From: Coturnix japonica
Lineage: Eukaryota; Chordata; Aves; Galliformes; Phasianidae
Length of the DNA stretch: 64,000 nucleotides
Reading direction: 5' to 3'
Assembly: GCF_001577835.2 (NCBI RefSeq)
Contig: NC_029528.1
Span: forward strand, 434,001 to 498,000
Positions within the stretch are counted from its first letter, which is position 1. Each line of letters begins with the position of its first letter. The position numbers and the translations under genes were made by a program. The notes below the pieces were generated by a model. That model was not told where the DNA came from. It saw only the letters and a list, made by a program, of their open reading frames with translations, and ran no database searches. Positions 1-36,295 of this stretch are shown piece after piece.

Positions 1-228
1 AACTGTGATCAACATCTGTATGTCAGCAACTACCAAATCAAAAGTAAGCTGCTTCCAGCAAGATCAGTTCGTTCTCCATTTAAACACAGCTAACACATAC
101 ATGCATTTTCACATACGAGGTACTCTAAAGGCTTCTGCATTTTGACTTGAATACTTGGGAAATAAAAGAAAATTGCAGTAGAATAAAAACAAGGTAGGAA
201 ATTAGGCACTAGAAAACACGTATCTTAC

Positions 229-486
229 CATCATAATCTTGACACCTTCTCTTAGGTGGAGGATTTCTGCCAAATGAACTGGGATTGCTATGATTGTTAT
301 AATAATTTGACCAACTCTCTGTTGTGTTTTCAAGATGGTGCGCAGGTGCAATTACAGTAACAGCACTGGGAATAGACTGTGCAGCAGAATACTGTTCAGT
401 AGAGTTACTAGCAGATGCAGAAACTGGATTATATGTGCCTTCAACATCATTTCGTTCACTCTTGAATTTTGATCTCTCACGGTGCT
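229..486 (-). CDS. RBM27: RBM27 coding exon 6
   Basis: 258 nt with acceptor AACCAG and donor GTAAGA. It encodes [14 protein letters not shown], then a Ser/Thr-rich linker containing [13 protein letters not shown], then RRCQDYD, which opens the CCCH zinc finger. The order matches mammalian RBM27 without gaps of note. Confidence 0.92.
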
Positions 487-3400
487 CTGGTTAAAAAACA
501 AAATGAAATCAAAACAATTCAGGTAAGCCTTCGTGATTTGTTCTGTATATCAGAGCCCTTGAGGAAAAAAATAAAAACCCTAGACAACAACAGACACTTG
601 CTTAAATATTCAGCATTCTTAACATTAAATTGTTCTTGAAGGACATTAGTTTGGGCCATGGACCAACAACTAAACATAATGCAGGCAGGTTTTAAATATC
701 AGAAAATTAGGTGGTTTCTTTACAAAATGAACATTCTTTCTTTTACTTCTTAGACTTTCTTGGATTATGGCTTTCTCTTTTAAAGTAGAAAGGGAGAATA
801 AACTCAGCAAACCTCCACCCATCAGGTGGCCTCACAACACAGTTGTAATCTGTGCCTCCTGTTTTAGTTCTAAAACTTCTGAATTAACCCTAAAGCAATA
901 AAGAATTGTGTGGTAACCACCATCTCTAAAAATGTTTTTCACTCTAACAAAGTGAAAAAGACTTAATACTATTTTGCAAAAAAATAGTGCATCTTTAAAA
1001 AAACAGTGGCTTTGTTAGTATATAGAGAACACAAATATCAGCTACTGATATTCACTGGTATACACCTGTGGATAAATTAAGACGTTAGCAAAGAAGAAAA
1101 CAATCCCTTTAATTATCGTACCCTGACAAACAGCATCTTAATGATTTCAGGAACACAAAGTTCTCTAAATTTGCTCAGATCGCTACAGCCTGCTAGACTA
1201 TACAATATGTAGGAGTCCCCACACATCACTGGCATTAGATGTCTTCCTAAAGCAACACCTTGAATACTCACCAACACTTCTGTTTGCATCATGGTCTTTG
1301 CTTCTACCCCTGCTGCGGCTCCGACTTCGACTCAACCCTCTGCTTTTACTCCGACTTTTGCTCCTGCCTCGCCGCCAGCTGGACTTGTCTCTGTACAGGT
1401 CACTCCTGTCATAGTATCTGTCATAGTCCCTCCATTTCCCATCATCTCTCCTTTTCTCTCTGGTTCTAGAAAAACACAAATGTAGGCTACATTTATGAAA
1501 AGAGAAACTAATTCATGGACAGAAAGCAACTAAGGGAGGACTAACAAAAACTAGAAATGTGAGAAAGTTATAGATGAAGAAATCAGAAGAAGTTTTAGGA
1601 ATGATGTTGACTGTGTGTTGCTTGTGTGTGTCTTGGTGGAAGAGACAGGGGAAGTGCAGTAGGAACATCACCCCCACCACTGATTACTTTCATTTGTATA
1701 ACAAGGGAAAGAATGGAACTGACAACATTCCTAGGTATCAACATCGGAAAAGTACTGTCATTTTTTTTTCCCCAAGGAGATCAAAATCTAATGTAGGGTT
1801 CTCGTACACGCAGTCAGCATAGAAATATAATGCAGACAGAGGAAAGTGCGCAGTAAATCAGTGTTCTATATTATAACCTAGCTAAGACGTAGAAACCCTC
1901 AGTTAAAGACTGCTGGGAAATACAGAAGATATCAGCACTTTGATTCAACTACTAGCCTTTGTTCGCTGGAATCTGTACGGCTTCTCTGTGGACTAGAATG
2001 CTTCTTTTTCCTGCTATCCCGCTCTTCTTCAACTGATTCTTGAAAATTCTGTTTAATAGGCAACTACAAAAGAAGAGTGAATGTTACTTTTCTTTTAAAC
2101 TGAGATTTTTTCAAATCAAAACAATACAGAAAGGCAGCCTTAAATGACGATTAATTCATCCTTGCTTGGGATCATTTAGGAAGAGATGTTAGAAATACTC
2201 AAGATTTGCCTTGACAGGGCTCAGGACAGCCCAATTTGAAGTGCTGCTTTGAAAACACAGTGGTATGGCAGGACCTCTTCTATGGTCCCTTCCAACTGAG
2301 GCATACGTATGATTACATACTCATTTTATTTTCTGCCCTCCATTTGCAGGAATCATGCAATACACTGAGCTGTATGACAAATCAAGGTCCTGAGTTGCAA
2401 TAGCTACTGAGTGTCCTGCCACATAAAACTATCATCATCAATATAGTTCTTTTTTTTCTTTCACATTCCTGAAACACAACCTAAACAAGATTACAATCAA
2501 AACCAACCAGTTCAACAAAACAGTTTCCCTCCCACCATTAAAGTGCTGTTTAAATTAACTGAATATTTTTTAAAAACTAAGAAATTATGTCAGTTTTTGA
2601 AGAACTGATCAGCAAACTATGAAAGCTTAATGTAGTTCCAAATTACAACCTTCCATCACCAAAGCTACAACAATAAATTGTTGTGCAATTCTGGAGTTAA
2701 TCCTCAAAAAGACGAGGACATAAGGCAGGAAAGACCAAACAGCAGCTTTGATTTAAATGATTTAACTGATGAATCATTTCTTCCAAATAACAATTTACTT
2801 TCCACAATACATTATAATACAACTTTGTTTTAGTTGACTAACAATTTCATCATCAATTATTTGTTACAATCATCCAACAGTTCAAACACTGAAGACAGAA
2901 CAACTCATTCCAGCAAGGTGTTTCCTCCAACTTATGTTAGGCTCACAAGTGCAAGAATAAATCTGAATACCAATTCAGAATCCTTGTATCAAACAACACT
3001 TCTTCAGGGACATTTCTAACAGACAACAACAGTTTTTGCTCTTAGCACTTCCTGACATAAGTATCCATGGAAGGGAAAGAACCAGCGTATTACATCTGCT
3101 TTGACGTTATTTGAATCTTTCCCATAGCAAACCAAACAGGCATGTAGCCTAAAATATCTTGCAAACTGTGCTGAAATAAAGAAAACTTATTTCTGCAGCA
3201 ATTTTCCCCAGCCTTCACTCAAAGGTGATACGTTAGGAAGCTATAAAAACACATAGACACAAAGCTCTTCCCTTGCAATACTACCAGCATAGGAAAAAGA
3301 AAACTATCAAACATGAGTGAGGATGATTTGAAATTGAAAGGGGTTTGGACACTTATAAAAATAGTATTCTTTCTCAAAAACTTGAACGCTTTCAATTCTG

Positions 3401-6400
3401 TAATTAAAGATTAAAAACAAGACAAAAGCAAGAACTGCTGGCAAGTGAATGCTACCTCACTTTTTTCAGCAATTAATCTTCAATAGAAGATTTAACTGTA
3501 AGTATTACAGAATACGGTTAAAATAATTTCTAGAATTTCCTGTTCTGTTTTTTTTTTATATTCTGTGAGGAATAGAACATTCTCCCTTCTTCCTCACCTC
3601 TGAAATCCTTTCTGATCATTCTCAGCTCATACAGGGACAACAGAACTGAATGCTACTAACCTAGATCAAAGGCAGACTTCACAAAGGGATTTTAAAATAT
3701 TCTTACCTGAATTATCTTTCATTTTCCTTCAGATACACAGAGATAGTAAAGATTGCTACTCCCAACAGAGCAAAGTGGATTTTGCTATTGCGTTTTGTCT
3801 CGTAACTGTTGTTATTGTATGGCTATGTTCAAAATTAGAGGCAGGTACAAAATGAATATGGTTACCTCTTCCTTGATGACTTCTTTTTCCTGACCTGCAG
3901 GCTTTGCTTCTACTTTTGTGGGTTCATGAGAAGGAAGGTAACTCTTTGTATACAGACTTTCAAACAGTTTATCTACAAAACCTGAAGTTTCTGAGGACAG
4001 AGAAAACAAGAAACATTTTATCACAGAGTGATTTAAGTCCACTGTTTGGAATGGATTTACCAGAAAAGTCCTTGGGGGGAAATAAAAAACAAAAAAAAAC
4101 ACCCAACCAACCCTTGATAGACTGCTTAGAGCAATAGTAGCAGTACCTCACAATAATGATTAATAGTTCAAAAAAATGGAATTATGTTTGTGGAGTTTTA
4201 CCTTGTGCTTTCAGAGACCAAAAAAAAACATCAAATGCATCACAAAGAAAAATAGACTTTTCTTTCAATTACATTTACAACTTTAAAATGTTCTATGAGG
4301 CAAAAGTGATTAGAACTTATGATCAAGGAAAAACATTTATGCTTAGCCTACCAAATAAGATTCGCAGTTGCCTTTAACACCTTGAATTTGAACCGAAGCG
4401 CCCTGAGGAGCTCTCCAGAAGCTCAACATGGGTCAGGTTTTCAGAAGTCATCAAACATTTCTGACAGAGCAACTTCCAGCAGTATGACAGACATTTTAAA
4501 ACAAACTCAAGCGTTAAGCTTTTAACTGAGGGGAGTTCCTCCTGCTCACCATGAACATCAGGCTACAGAAAACAGATCTTGTGCTAAAAACAAAAAACCC
4601 CAAACCAAATGTGTTTCACGGTACCTTTTTGCAGAAAGACGTCCAGCTGATCAGCACAGAAAGCTTTTAGCTCTTTCTCTGGTTTGTCTTTCTTAACTAA
4701 TGCCACAACATAGTTGGCTAAGGCTGATGGGTCTGCATCACATCTACGAAGAGAAAGAACCATTCTTGATTCTGCTGAGAAACACCAAAACTGTACGTTG
4801 GACGCTCACTGTTATAGAAGGACCATCAGAACTCCCAGTATGCAGCTCACCTCCCCAGGATGACTGAACTGACATTCTTCTTCCTCCCTCCCTAGTCAAT
4901 TACAGTAGAACACTTTAATTGCCTTGTGACAACCCTCTCCCCACCTCAGCTGTCAGCCCATCCAGGCTTTCTGGGTCTGCTCCAGAATAATACCTTTCAG
5001 CCCCTTTACAAAGATCCCATTCCAGGGCAACTGGGCACATTTTTCTTAACTTTCTCTAAGCACTGCAACCACCAAGAACAGCGATACAAGAATTTCTGAA
5101 TGAGAAGAAAAGTCACTGCATAATTGCTGTAAAGTACTAAAGCAGTTTTGAAGTACACATAATATTTAACATATACACAACATATATCCCAGAAAAAGAT
5201 ATTCCAAAAGTACATATTAAATATGCACATATTAAAGATACACTCTGTACAGCTTAAGTTACTGTGTGTAACATGGAGGTTTTCCTTTCCAGGATTTCCA
5301 TGCCCACAAATTGCACATTAATCCTTTAACACTGGTAAAGTGCAAAAAAAAGGTGTAATTATTAGCACAGAATCATTAAGCTCCTTGCCTAAGCCCTCAT
5401 CTACCTTCATCTAGCTTCTCTTCTCACTAGTGACAAGTGACAGTACGAGGGGAAATGGCCTCAAGTTGTGCCAGGGTAAGTTTAGGTGGGATACTAGGAA
5501 GAACTTCTTTACAGAAAGAGTAGTTAGGTACTGGAATAGGCTCCCCAGGGAAGTGGTTGAATCGCCATCCCTGGTTGTGTTTAAGAGCCGTTTGGATGTG
5601 GTGCTCAGGGATATGATTTAGTGGAGGTTTTTTAGAGTTAGGGTACTGGTTAGGCTGCGGTTGGACTTGATGATCTTCAAGGTCTTTCCCAACCTGGGTG
5701 ATTCTATGATTCATGAAAGCCAAAGATAGGCAACTTTGTGCAGTGACACTCTGCCTCTAATCTTTAAATAGGATATTGCTTTGGGTTCCACTTTCCCGCG
5801 CAAAATGATTAAGCACTAATTCCTCATTTTGCTTCTCTTTAAGATGCAGATGTAAAGCATCTAAAAGCAGGCAGCACCCCAAAGCAGTCTGATGATTCAA
5901 AGTGTTCTTTAACTCTTTGAATCTCAACATGCTTTTTAAGAAAAGAACATGAGCTATGGAAATGTGAAGGATGAGCACAAAGTGTGCAGGCTCCAAAATG
6001 ATCTGATGAAAAAAACCTCAACAAATTACCAAACACACAAACTCATGTAGACAAGAGCTGGTTAAAACTTCTTAACGAGCTGTCAGTCATGCAGTTCTGC
6101 TACACATTAGTTTTCTTGTTCCCAGGATCCAATTAAAACCACGTAAAATGCAGCAATTAACCACAAAGAAACCACAAATTTACAGATTTCAGTTCTTATG
6201 CACACATCGAGAACAAGAAATGAACTGCACTTAATGTGTTATGTGGCAGTGACCACATAGAACTGACTGTAAGTGCTATGTTTTAACTAAAGGAGATGAC
6301 AGTCCACCACTCTGACCCTTCTGCTTCTCCCAGACATTCGCATGGAGCTGAGGGGAGGGGAACAGGGACGGCAGTGCTGGGAACAGAGCCTGGGGAACCC

Positions 6401-7226
6401 ATCAGAGAGACTCCAACAGAAACCAAGTTGGCAAAGAAGCTACCTGTCATGGGATACACTGCTCAGAAGATATGCACCAACACGTGTAAATAGCACACAC
6501 GGGTGGGGAGAGAGCAGGAGCTGCTTTGCTCTGGGCACTTTAAGATAATGCCTCACAGAGATTCAGTTCCAGATTCTCCCGTTGCAAAGTACACGTGTCT
6601 GTAAGTGCAGAAACCACCGAGATGTGTTCCATGCTTCTTCTTGCCCGCACTTCTAACAAACCACGCTGAGTTTTGGACGCACATATACTGACCCTTCGTG
6701 GTCACATAAAAGCCATAAAGCAACAGGACAGGTGCGACAGAGCGGTAAACCCACAGCCATCTGCACAAGCTGTTACGCGCTGCGTGCAGGCAGCTCTGCG
6801 CTAAGGCCGATCCGCACCAACATCCCTCGACCTCCGCACGGTCCGCAGGGCACTGTCCAGAGCACGGGCAGCGATCGGCGGCTCCAGGCTGCGCTCGCCC
6901 CCCGGCACAGCGGGGCGGGGCAAGGTACGGCAAGGCACGGCAATGTACGGCAAGGCACGGCAAGGCACGGTAATGCACGGCAAGGCACGGTAATGCACGG
7001 CAAGGCACGGTAATGCACGGCAAGGCACGGCAGGCCCCGCGCCCCGCGCCTCCGCCTCCTCCCGTCCCCGCAAACGGCCGCGCCCTCCCCTCCTGGCTCC
7101 CCCCAGGCATGAGGACGCAGTAACCGCCCCGGCCCCGCCACGCCGCCCCGGACCGGCCCGCGCTCACATCGGCTCCAGCAGCTTGGCCAGCCAGGACTTG
7201 AGCGCGTCCACGTTGTCGATGATCAT
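229..7226 (-). CDS. RBM27: RBM27, RNA-binding motif protein 27, first six coding exons (gene continues past the left edge)
   Basis: Nuclear RNA-binding protein of the RBM26/RBM27 family, linked in mammals to nuclear RNA surveillance. Coding exons on the minus strand are 7168-7226, 4625-4743, 3866-3990, 1957-2048, 1272-1465 and 229-486. All junctions keep phase and give 847 nt (282 codons plus one base). The start ATG (7226-7224) has A at -3 and begins [19 protein letters not shown], the known RBM27 N terminus. Exons 1-3 form the PWI-like N-terminal domain, with [15 protein letters not shown] in exon 3. Exon 5 is the RS-rich tract. Exon 6 holds [10 protein letters not shown] and ends at KRRCQDYD, the first cysteine of the CCCH finger; the rest of the finger, the RRM and the C-terminal half are outside. 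Four junctions inside the window are GT-AG. The intron between exons 4 and 5 appears to be GC-AG. RBM26 is the only serious alternative; synteny with LARS1 favours RBM27. Confidence 0.95.
1272..1465 (-). CDS. RBM27: RBM27 coding exon 5, RS-rich tract
   Basis: It encodes a basic stretch ([16 protein letters not shown]) followed by an Arg/Ser repeat ([20 protein letters not shown]). That is a typical RS region for protein contacts in splicing and RNA export. The acceptor is TTTCTAG and the donor is GTTG/GTGAGT. The 194-nt length fits the phases on both sides. Confidence 0.93.
2210..2312 (+). mobile_element. Possible decayed CR1 3' end in RBM27 intron 3
   Basis: GACCTCTTCTATGGTCCCTTCCAACTGAGGC in parts, then ACGTATGATT, resembles a CR1 3' terminus. 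Too short to be sure. Confidence 0.35.
5425..5717 (+). mobile_element. CR1 LINE 3' fragment in RBM27 intron 1
   Basis: It translates to [20 protein letters not shown] and [17 protein letters not shown], the C-terminal end of the CR1 polyprotein. GATGATCTTCAAGGTCTTTC and a short ATTCTATGATTCATGA tail follow. Confidence 0.92.
6921..7030. repeat. 10-bp minisatellite, 11 units
   Basis: Eleven head-to-tail 10-bp units without a length change, mostly CAAGGCACGG. The middle part alternates CAAGGCACGG with TAATGCACGG, giving a 20-bp higher-order unit. It lies in RBM27 intron 1, within the CpG block. Confidence 0.95.
7168..7226 (-). CDS. RBM27: RBM27 coding exon 1
   Basis: It encodes 19 codons plus two bases and ends CCG AT before a GTGAGC donor. 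The split codon is completed as Ile by exon 2 (TAG acceptor, then A TGT GAT). The exon sits in the CpG-rich promoter block, about 590 bp from the LARS1 start on the other strand. Confidence 0.93.
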
Positions 7227-7820
7227 GGTGCCGCCGCTCCGCCGCCCTACGGCTCTGCCCGCATCGCTCCCGGCCCGCGGCGGTTGCTGCCCGGTCCCCT
7301 CCCCCCGCCGAGGCCTACTACCGGAAGTGCCGCCCGCCGCGGCGCAGCCCTCTGGGCGCATTGGGGGCGGGGCCCGGCAGCCACGCGCCAATCGGACGGC
7401 GGCGTCGCCGCGTGAGCAGCCAATAGCGACAGCCGGGCGTCCGTCCCGAAGGTCAGCGGGGCGCCGGCAGGCGGGGCCGAGCGCACACGTGAACCGCGGG
7501 ACGCCATGTTGGGGGGGGGGCTCTTAAAGGGGACCGCACCGTCACTCATACACCAGGCGGAGCGTTGTGGGGGCACAGCCGGCTGCCGTGGGACGGGCAG
7601 AGCGGTGTGGGTTGTTTTTATCGCGGTCTCGCGAGGTGCGTTTCCATGAGAAGCCGCGGCTCCGTGTCCGGCCACACATCACGGTGGGCAGCTCCCGGCA
7701 GGCGGTGTCTCCCCCGTAGCGGTGGTACGTGCCGAGCAGGCCGCGCCGTCGCCGTGCGCTCCGGCCGTGGGCGGGGCGTCCCGTTCCCCTCCCGTCGAGC
7801 ACGGCGCGCCCGGCAGCAGC
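7227..7820. promoter_or_regulatory. Bidirectional promoter between RBM27 and LARS1
   Basis: The two start codons lie 594 bp apart on opposite strands. Between them are an ETS/GABP-type CCGGAAGT (7321-7328), two CCAAT boxes (7388-7392 and 7420-7424), a CACGTG E-box (7496-7501) and a near-palindromic TCTCGCGAG (7627-7635). No TATA box is evident. These are hallmarks of divergent CpG promoters driving constant expression. Transcription start sites cannot be placed from sequence alone; the 5' UTRs of both genes lie in this interval. A run of ten G occurs at 7511-7520. Confidence 0.75.
7627..7636. promoter_or_regulatory. TCTCGCGAG element
   Basis: TCTCGCGAGG, one base from the palindrome TCTCGCGAGA. 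That palindrome is enriched near start sites of CpG-island housekeeping genes and is bound by BANP (also discussed for ZBTB33). It sits about 190 bp upstream of the LARS1 ATG. Confidence 0.5.
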
Positions 7821-32105
<24,285 letters not shown>

Positions 32106-32306
32106 ACTGCCTGTGTGCAGCATGATCCCTAACAGAGAGAGCTCATGGAGTGACTTTGAAAGTATTTGTAACAACTGTGTGAATTTGTTCTTCAAAAAAG
32201 GAAAACAGCCCACAAAAAAAAAAAAAAATCATTTTGCATGCAATTTATCCCTGCTTTTTGAAATGTGGATATAACTATTTTCCTTTGGCCCTTTGGGTTT
32301 TTTGGA

Positions 32307-32312
32307 AATAAA
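32307..32312 (+). terminator. LARS1: LARS1 polyadenylation signal
   Basis: AATAAA about 200 bp after the LARS1 stop codon, followed by a GT-containing stretch. It is the first canonical signal after the stop, so the 3' UTR would be short. Confidence 0.75.
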
Positions 32313-32329
32313 CAATTTTCCCAAACATT

Positions 32330-35300
32330 CATGTGGCAGATCTTCCTTTCCAGCTGGGGTCTGTGTGCTCAGAAGCATTGTAGCATATCAGGTTTAGCAC
32401 TCCTTTCTCCCCCAGCCAGATTAGGATCCAGGTGGAGAAGTTGGTTGTAAATCTCTAACTGAGGCTTCTGTACTTTGCTTTTCAGTGCCATCAGTGACCG
32501 AACACCATGAAGGTATCACTGCACAAACAGTCATGTCAGAATTAGCTCAATAGTGGTGAACTTTGAAGTAAAAATATGAAAACTTCCATGCTGTTTAGCT
32601 TTTAAAATAAGGGCTAAAACCTGACTTTTGTTTTTCTCAAAAAGCTGTTAATAAACAGCTGCCCTTCCTGCCTGGGAGCTCCCCTTCCTGCTCTGAAGCC
32701 GTGGCTGAGGCTGGGAGCTGATCCTTGGTTACCCTTGTAAATGATATGATAAAAATCCATATGGAAACCATTTGGGTGATGGGAATGACTGCTCACCGTT
32801 GCACATCATGCTGCAGTACTGTGTTTTTGATGTGGGATCCCCTCTTGCTCAGGAATTCAGAGTTTATTAGTCCCTGCAGGTTCTCCAAGCAGAATAGAGA
32901 ATTATTGACTGTGGCAGCAGCAGCCTGTGCAGGATCTTTATTTTGTTTAAGGCAGTAACAGTTTCTCTTCAGTGCTGTCTCCCCACGTTAGAAGCATCGC
33001 CTGACCTTTGGTGTGAGTTACTGGGCACAAAGTTGGGCAGCATTCAGTGCCTCCATCAGTCCTGAGCAGTGTGAGACTATGGGGAGTTCAGTGCAGGACC
33101 TGCCATTGCTCTGTGTGTGGCACTGGGAGTGCTGTGTCTGCTCTGTGCTCCATGCAGGGCTCCAGGGAAGTCCCAGCTCCCACCTACTGCAGGTTTTCTG
33201 CCATAGGGTGTAAGATACATGTCCAACAGGGAGGGAGTCTGCTGCTTCTTATGTTTTATTCCTTGGGCAGCAGATAGGTCTCTGAGTGGGGATAACGTTA
33301 CTTTCCCCATGTCTGCATGTGAGAGGAATGGGCTCAGTGCATGCCTACGGTATGTATGGGCTCCACCTTCCCACCCCCAACGTGTGGGGTGGGCGTGCAC
33401 ATGGGATAACAGCAGTGCAGCAGCCCTGCAGGACGGACCACACACCGGTCAGGTGCACAATGTGCTCCCAGGGCACCTGGCCCCCTGTTGACACCATGCT
33501 GTGCCATGCCCACACTGCAGCTCTGTTCTGCCCTGTGCTGGGCAGTGCTGTGCTGTGTCCGTGCTGCAGCTCCATTCAGCCCTGCACCATGCAGTGGCTG
33601 CACTGAATCCACCTGCAGACTGCAGAGTGAGGCTGTGCTGTCAGACACGTGTAAGTAAACGTTTGTAAACTTGTTTTTCAAATCTTTGTTTCTCAGTTAC
33701 AGAAATAGAAAACAAACATTTGAAGACAAATACAGCCCAGGAAGAGAATATCTTTTTGTTTATTGAGTTCTTTCTTCTCCTTAGTGATACATTAAATTGG
33801 AAAAGCGCTTAAAAAAAAAGAAAATGAACTTCACATCATGGAAAAAAATCTTGAGCATTGCTGAGTTTATACAAGTGCCTCCCAAGCTGAAGGTAAATGT
33901 CAGTATTCTGTTTGCTCTTCCTGCCCATCACCAAATAAGAAAAGATTATGTATACCTGTTTCTAAACATACATGTGTAAAATAGTCCTTGCTGTGTTCTC
34001 TCTCACAGCAATGAGGCTGTAACATTTCACTGCAACGTTTGCTGGGCTCAGCGCAGAAAGGAGATGTTAAAACTCATGGCCTGATGAGCACAGTCAGTTA
34101 CTGTCTGATCCCTGCTGCCTTCAGAAAGCATTCAGGTCAGAGGTTTGGTACCAGTGGTCTATTTGTCTGCCTGTCAGCAGTGCACGGCCCCACTGGGGGC
34201 TGTCAGCACCCAACCCCATGGGGGTCCAACCATGCAGCTGGGCTGAGCGCTGCCTGCTCTGAGATGTGGCTTCTTGGGTAGGGAGATACTGAGATGGGGG
34301 GTGATTGGGGAGGGAGGAGGAAAGAAGAAAAGGAAAAGGGAAACCTGAAGTCTGTCTAACTATAATTATGTGTGATACAAATATTTTGCACAAATGAACC
34401 TCAAGAGCCATTCAGCAGTGAGTAAGCCCTCTAAAATACTGATAAACATACATATGAACCTGCTGCTCTGGGGCTGGGATTTTGCCTTTGCAGGTACTGC
34501 CTTGTGGCTTAAGGAAAACTAAACAGGATCACTTGGAAGCAGTTCCAGGGCCTTGGAGTGCTGCTGATGGCAGCCCCTGGCACTGCTGCTGGAGCTCCTG
34601 CATGGGCTTCTCCTTCATCTTGGGGCTGGGAGAGGAACATCCCTCCACCCATGTGAGCCTTCAGCCTGCAGTGCAGTGTGCAGCCAAGGTGCTGTGAGAA
34701 GCTGGGTTGGAAGATGTGCCCTGCTGGGAGCAGCTTGGCAGCACTGATTAGAGCTGCTGCTTTAAGTGGTGCCCTGTTTTCAGTTCTCTCTCCCTCCACA
34801 TCTTGGATAAGTTGAGAGAATGTATCGCCATAGCATCAAAACATCGATATAGTCTGTGCAAGGAGCTATGGGATCTGTCACAGAATGGCCTCCTGCTCTT
34901 ACTAAAGTGGCCATTCTAATTAGCGCCTTTCCCCATCTCTGCCCACAGCCGTTCACATGCAGTGGCAGAGCCTTTTCTTTCCCCATCAGCTGGATGGATG
35001 CCCACTGGTTGCCATCACACAGCAGGTTGGGTGCACTCCTTTGTGCTCTGTGTGAAGTCTCAGCACCACACAATGCATTGCAGTGCAGTGCTGCCTCGGT
35101 GCTGTTTGTCCTGGCAGAAGGGAATGTTGTTCTGTGGCAGTGATGTTCTGAGCAGGGGTTGGTAGGAGTGATACGTGGCTGCTGTGTGTGCTAAATCACT
35201 GTCATGGGTGGCACTGAGCATAATGTGGTTCTGTTCATCTCTGGACCTGTCTGTGAGAGGGGCAGTTGTTCCCAGCTGTACAGCTGCTGAGGTTTCTGGT

Positions 35301-36013
35301 TTATTTTTAAGGGGATGAGAGGAACCCCCAGCAAAGTGCTGGTGTTGGCTCTGGGCTGTGCAGTGCCACTGAGGGCATTGCTGAAAGCTGTCCTGTTCTC
35401 TGCCTGCACCTCCACTTGTACCTGAGAGAGCATCAGGCAAAGAACTTAGTGCTGCTGGAAATCCCTTTCTGCTGCTTAAAGAGGAAGGGTCTGACAGAGC
35501 CAAGTGCAGGGCTGTGGGATAACGGGCACTGTTATCAGTCCCTCAGCTCTAAAATAAAGCATCCCTTGCTTGGGCTGCTCCAGGGCTGTGGTGAGTTTTG
35601 GGTCACTAACAAGGCTAATTCTATGGGTTTGGTATGTGATTAATGATGGATGAGATTTTACAGCAGTTTTGGATCCAGTGTTCATTGTGTCAGATGGGCA
35701 TGGGTAGTCTTAACACTAATAAAAGCACGTGAGCCAGAGCCCCATCCTGTAGGAAGATGATGCTTGCTGCTTGGATCCCTGTGAGCACTGCTGCAGCCCC
35801 AAGGATGTCACAGCACACAGCGCTGTTCCTGCTGTGCGTGTTCTCCCCCTCCCACTCCATCCCCATGCCCTGCGTGGATCAGCTGCTCTGTGTCACTGCA
35901 CACCTGGCCCAGCGCAGCTCCTGGGCCCACAGGTGCTGGGGGGGGGGGGGTCCCCTGAGCTCCACAACATCCTCAGAAGGGGCAGATGGGTGCAGGGCTG
36001 TGGGCACTACCTG
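32330..36013. other. Interval between the converging LARS1 and SH3RF2 genes
   Basis: About 3.7 kb that also contains the SH3RF2 3' UTR. I looked on the plus strand for the Cys-rich PLAC8L1 exons expected from human gene order and saw none. An imperfect duplication of about 50 bp lies near 33490-33590 (GCAGCTCTGTTCTGCCCTG and GCAGCTCCATTCAGCCCTG). A run of 13 G is at 35938-35950. Nothing else recognised. Confidence 0.6.
35300..35305 (-). terminator. Possible SH3RF2 polyadenylation signal
   Basis: AATAAA on the minus strand about 710 bp after the SH3RF2 stop. It is the nearest canonical hexamer I noticed, with no strong GT-rich element after it. Another lies at 33759-33764. Weak call. Confidence 0.3.
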
Positions 36014-36295
36014 TCAGTTGGCGGAGATGCTGCTGTAGCTCTTCCTGACGGGGAAGGTCAGCGGTGCTGACAGCTCCAGCGATGCTGCCCGTGGGTGCAG
36101 CACCCTGCGGGGGTACAGGGGGCTGCTGCCCAGGCGTGGGGAGGGCAGTGCAGGTGGCTCGGGGCTCCCCTGGCACAGCAGGGGCTCAGCTGTGGACACC
36201 AACTCGGTGCTGCTGCGGGGCAGGCGTGGGGAGGGCTGCGGGCCGTGCCTCTTGGGCGGCGGGCTGTGGTTCTGGAACCGCACCGTCTTCACCTG
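36014..36295 (-). CDS. SH3RF2: SH3RF2 last coding exon with PP1-docking motif
   Basis: 93 codons and a TGA stop (36016-36014). It opens [22 protein letters not shown] is the RVxF-type motif by which SH3RF2 binds protein phosphatase 1. The tail TELVSTAE resembles the human C terminus, and the rest is Pro-rich and diverged. The acceptor is a tandem TACAGCAG, which could drop one Gln. Confidence 0.93.
   Translation of the reverse strand, partial: QVKTVRFQNHSPPPKRHGPQPSPRLPRSSTELVSTAEPLLCQGSPEPPALPSPRLGSSPLYPRRVLHPRAASLELSAPLTFPVRKSYSSISAN

Larger units (their letters stand above)
4744..7167 (-). other. RBM27: RBM27 intron 1
   Basis: About 2.4 kb. It holds a CR1 LINE fragment (about 5425-5717), an 11-copy 10-bp minisatellite (6921-7030) and the edge of the CpG island. 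I see no further exon in it. Confidence 0.8.

Noticed and set aside
6553-7167. A 204-codon minus-strand frame with repeated [10 protein letters not shown]-type sequence
   Set aside because: The repeats are the 10-bp minisatellite read as protein. The frame lies in RBM27 intron 1.
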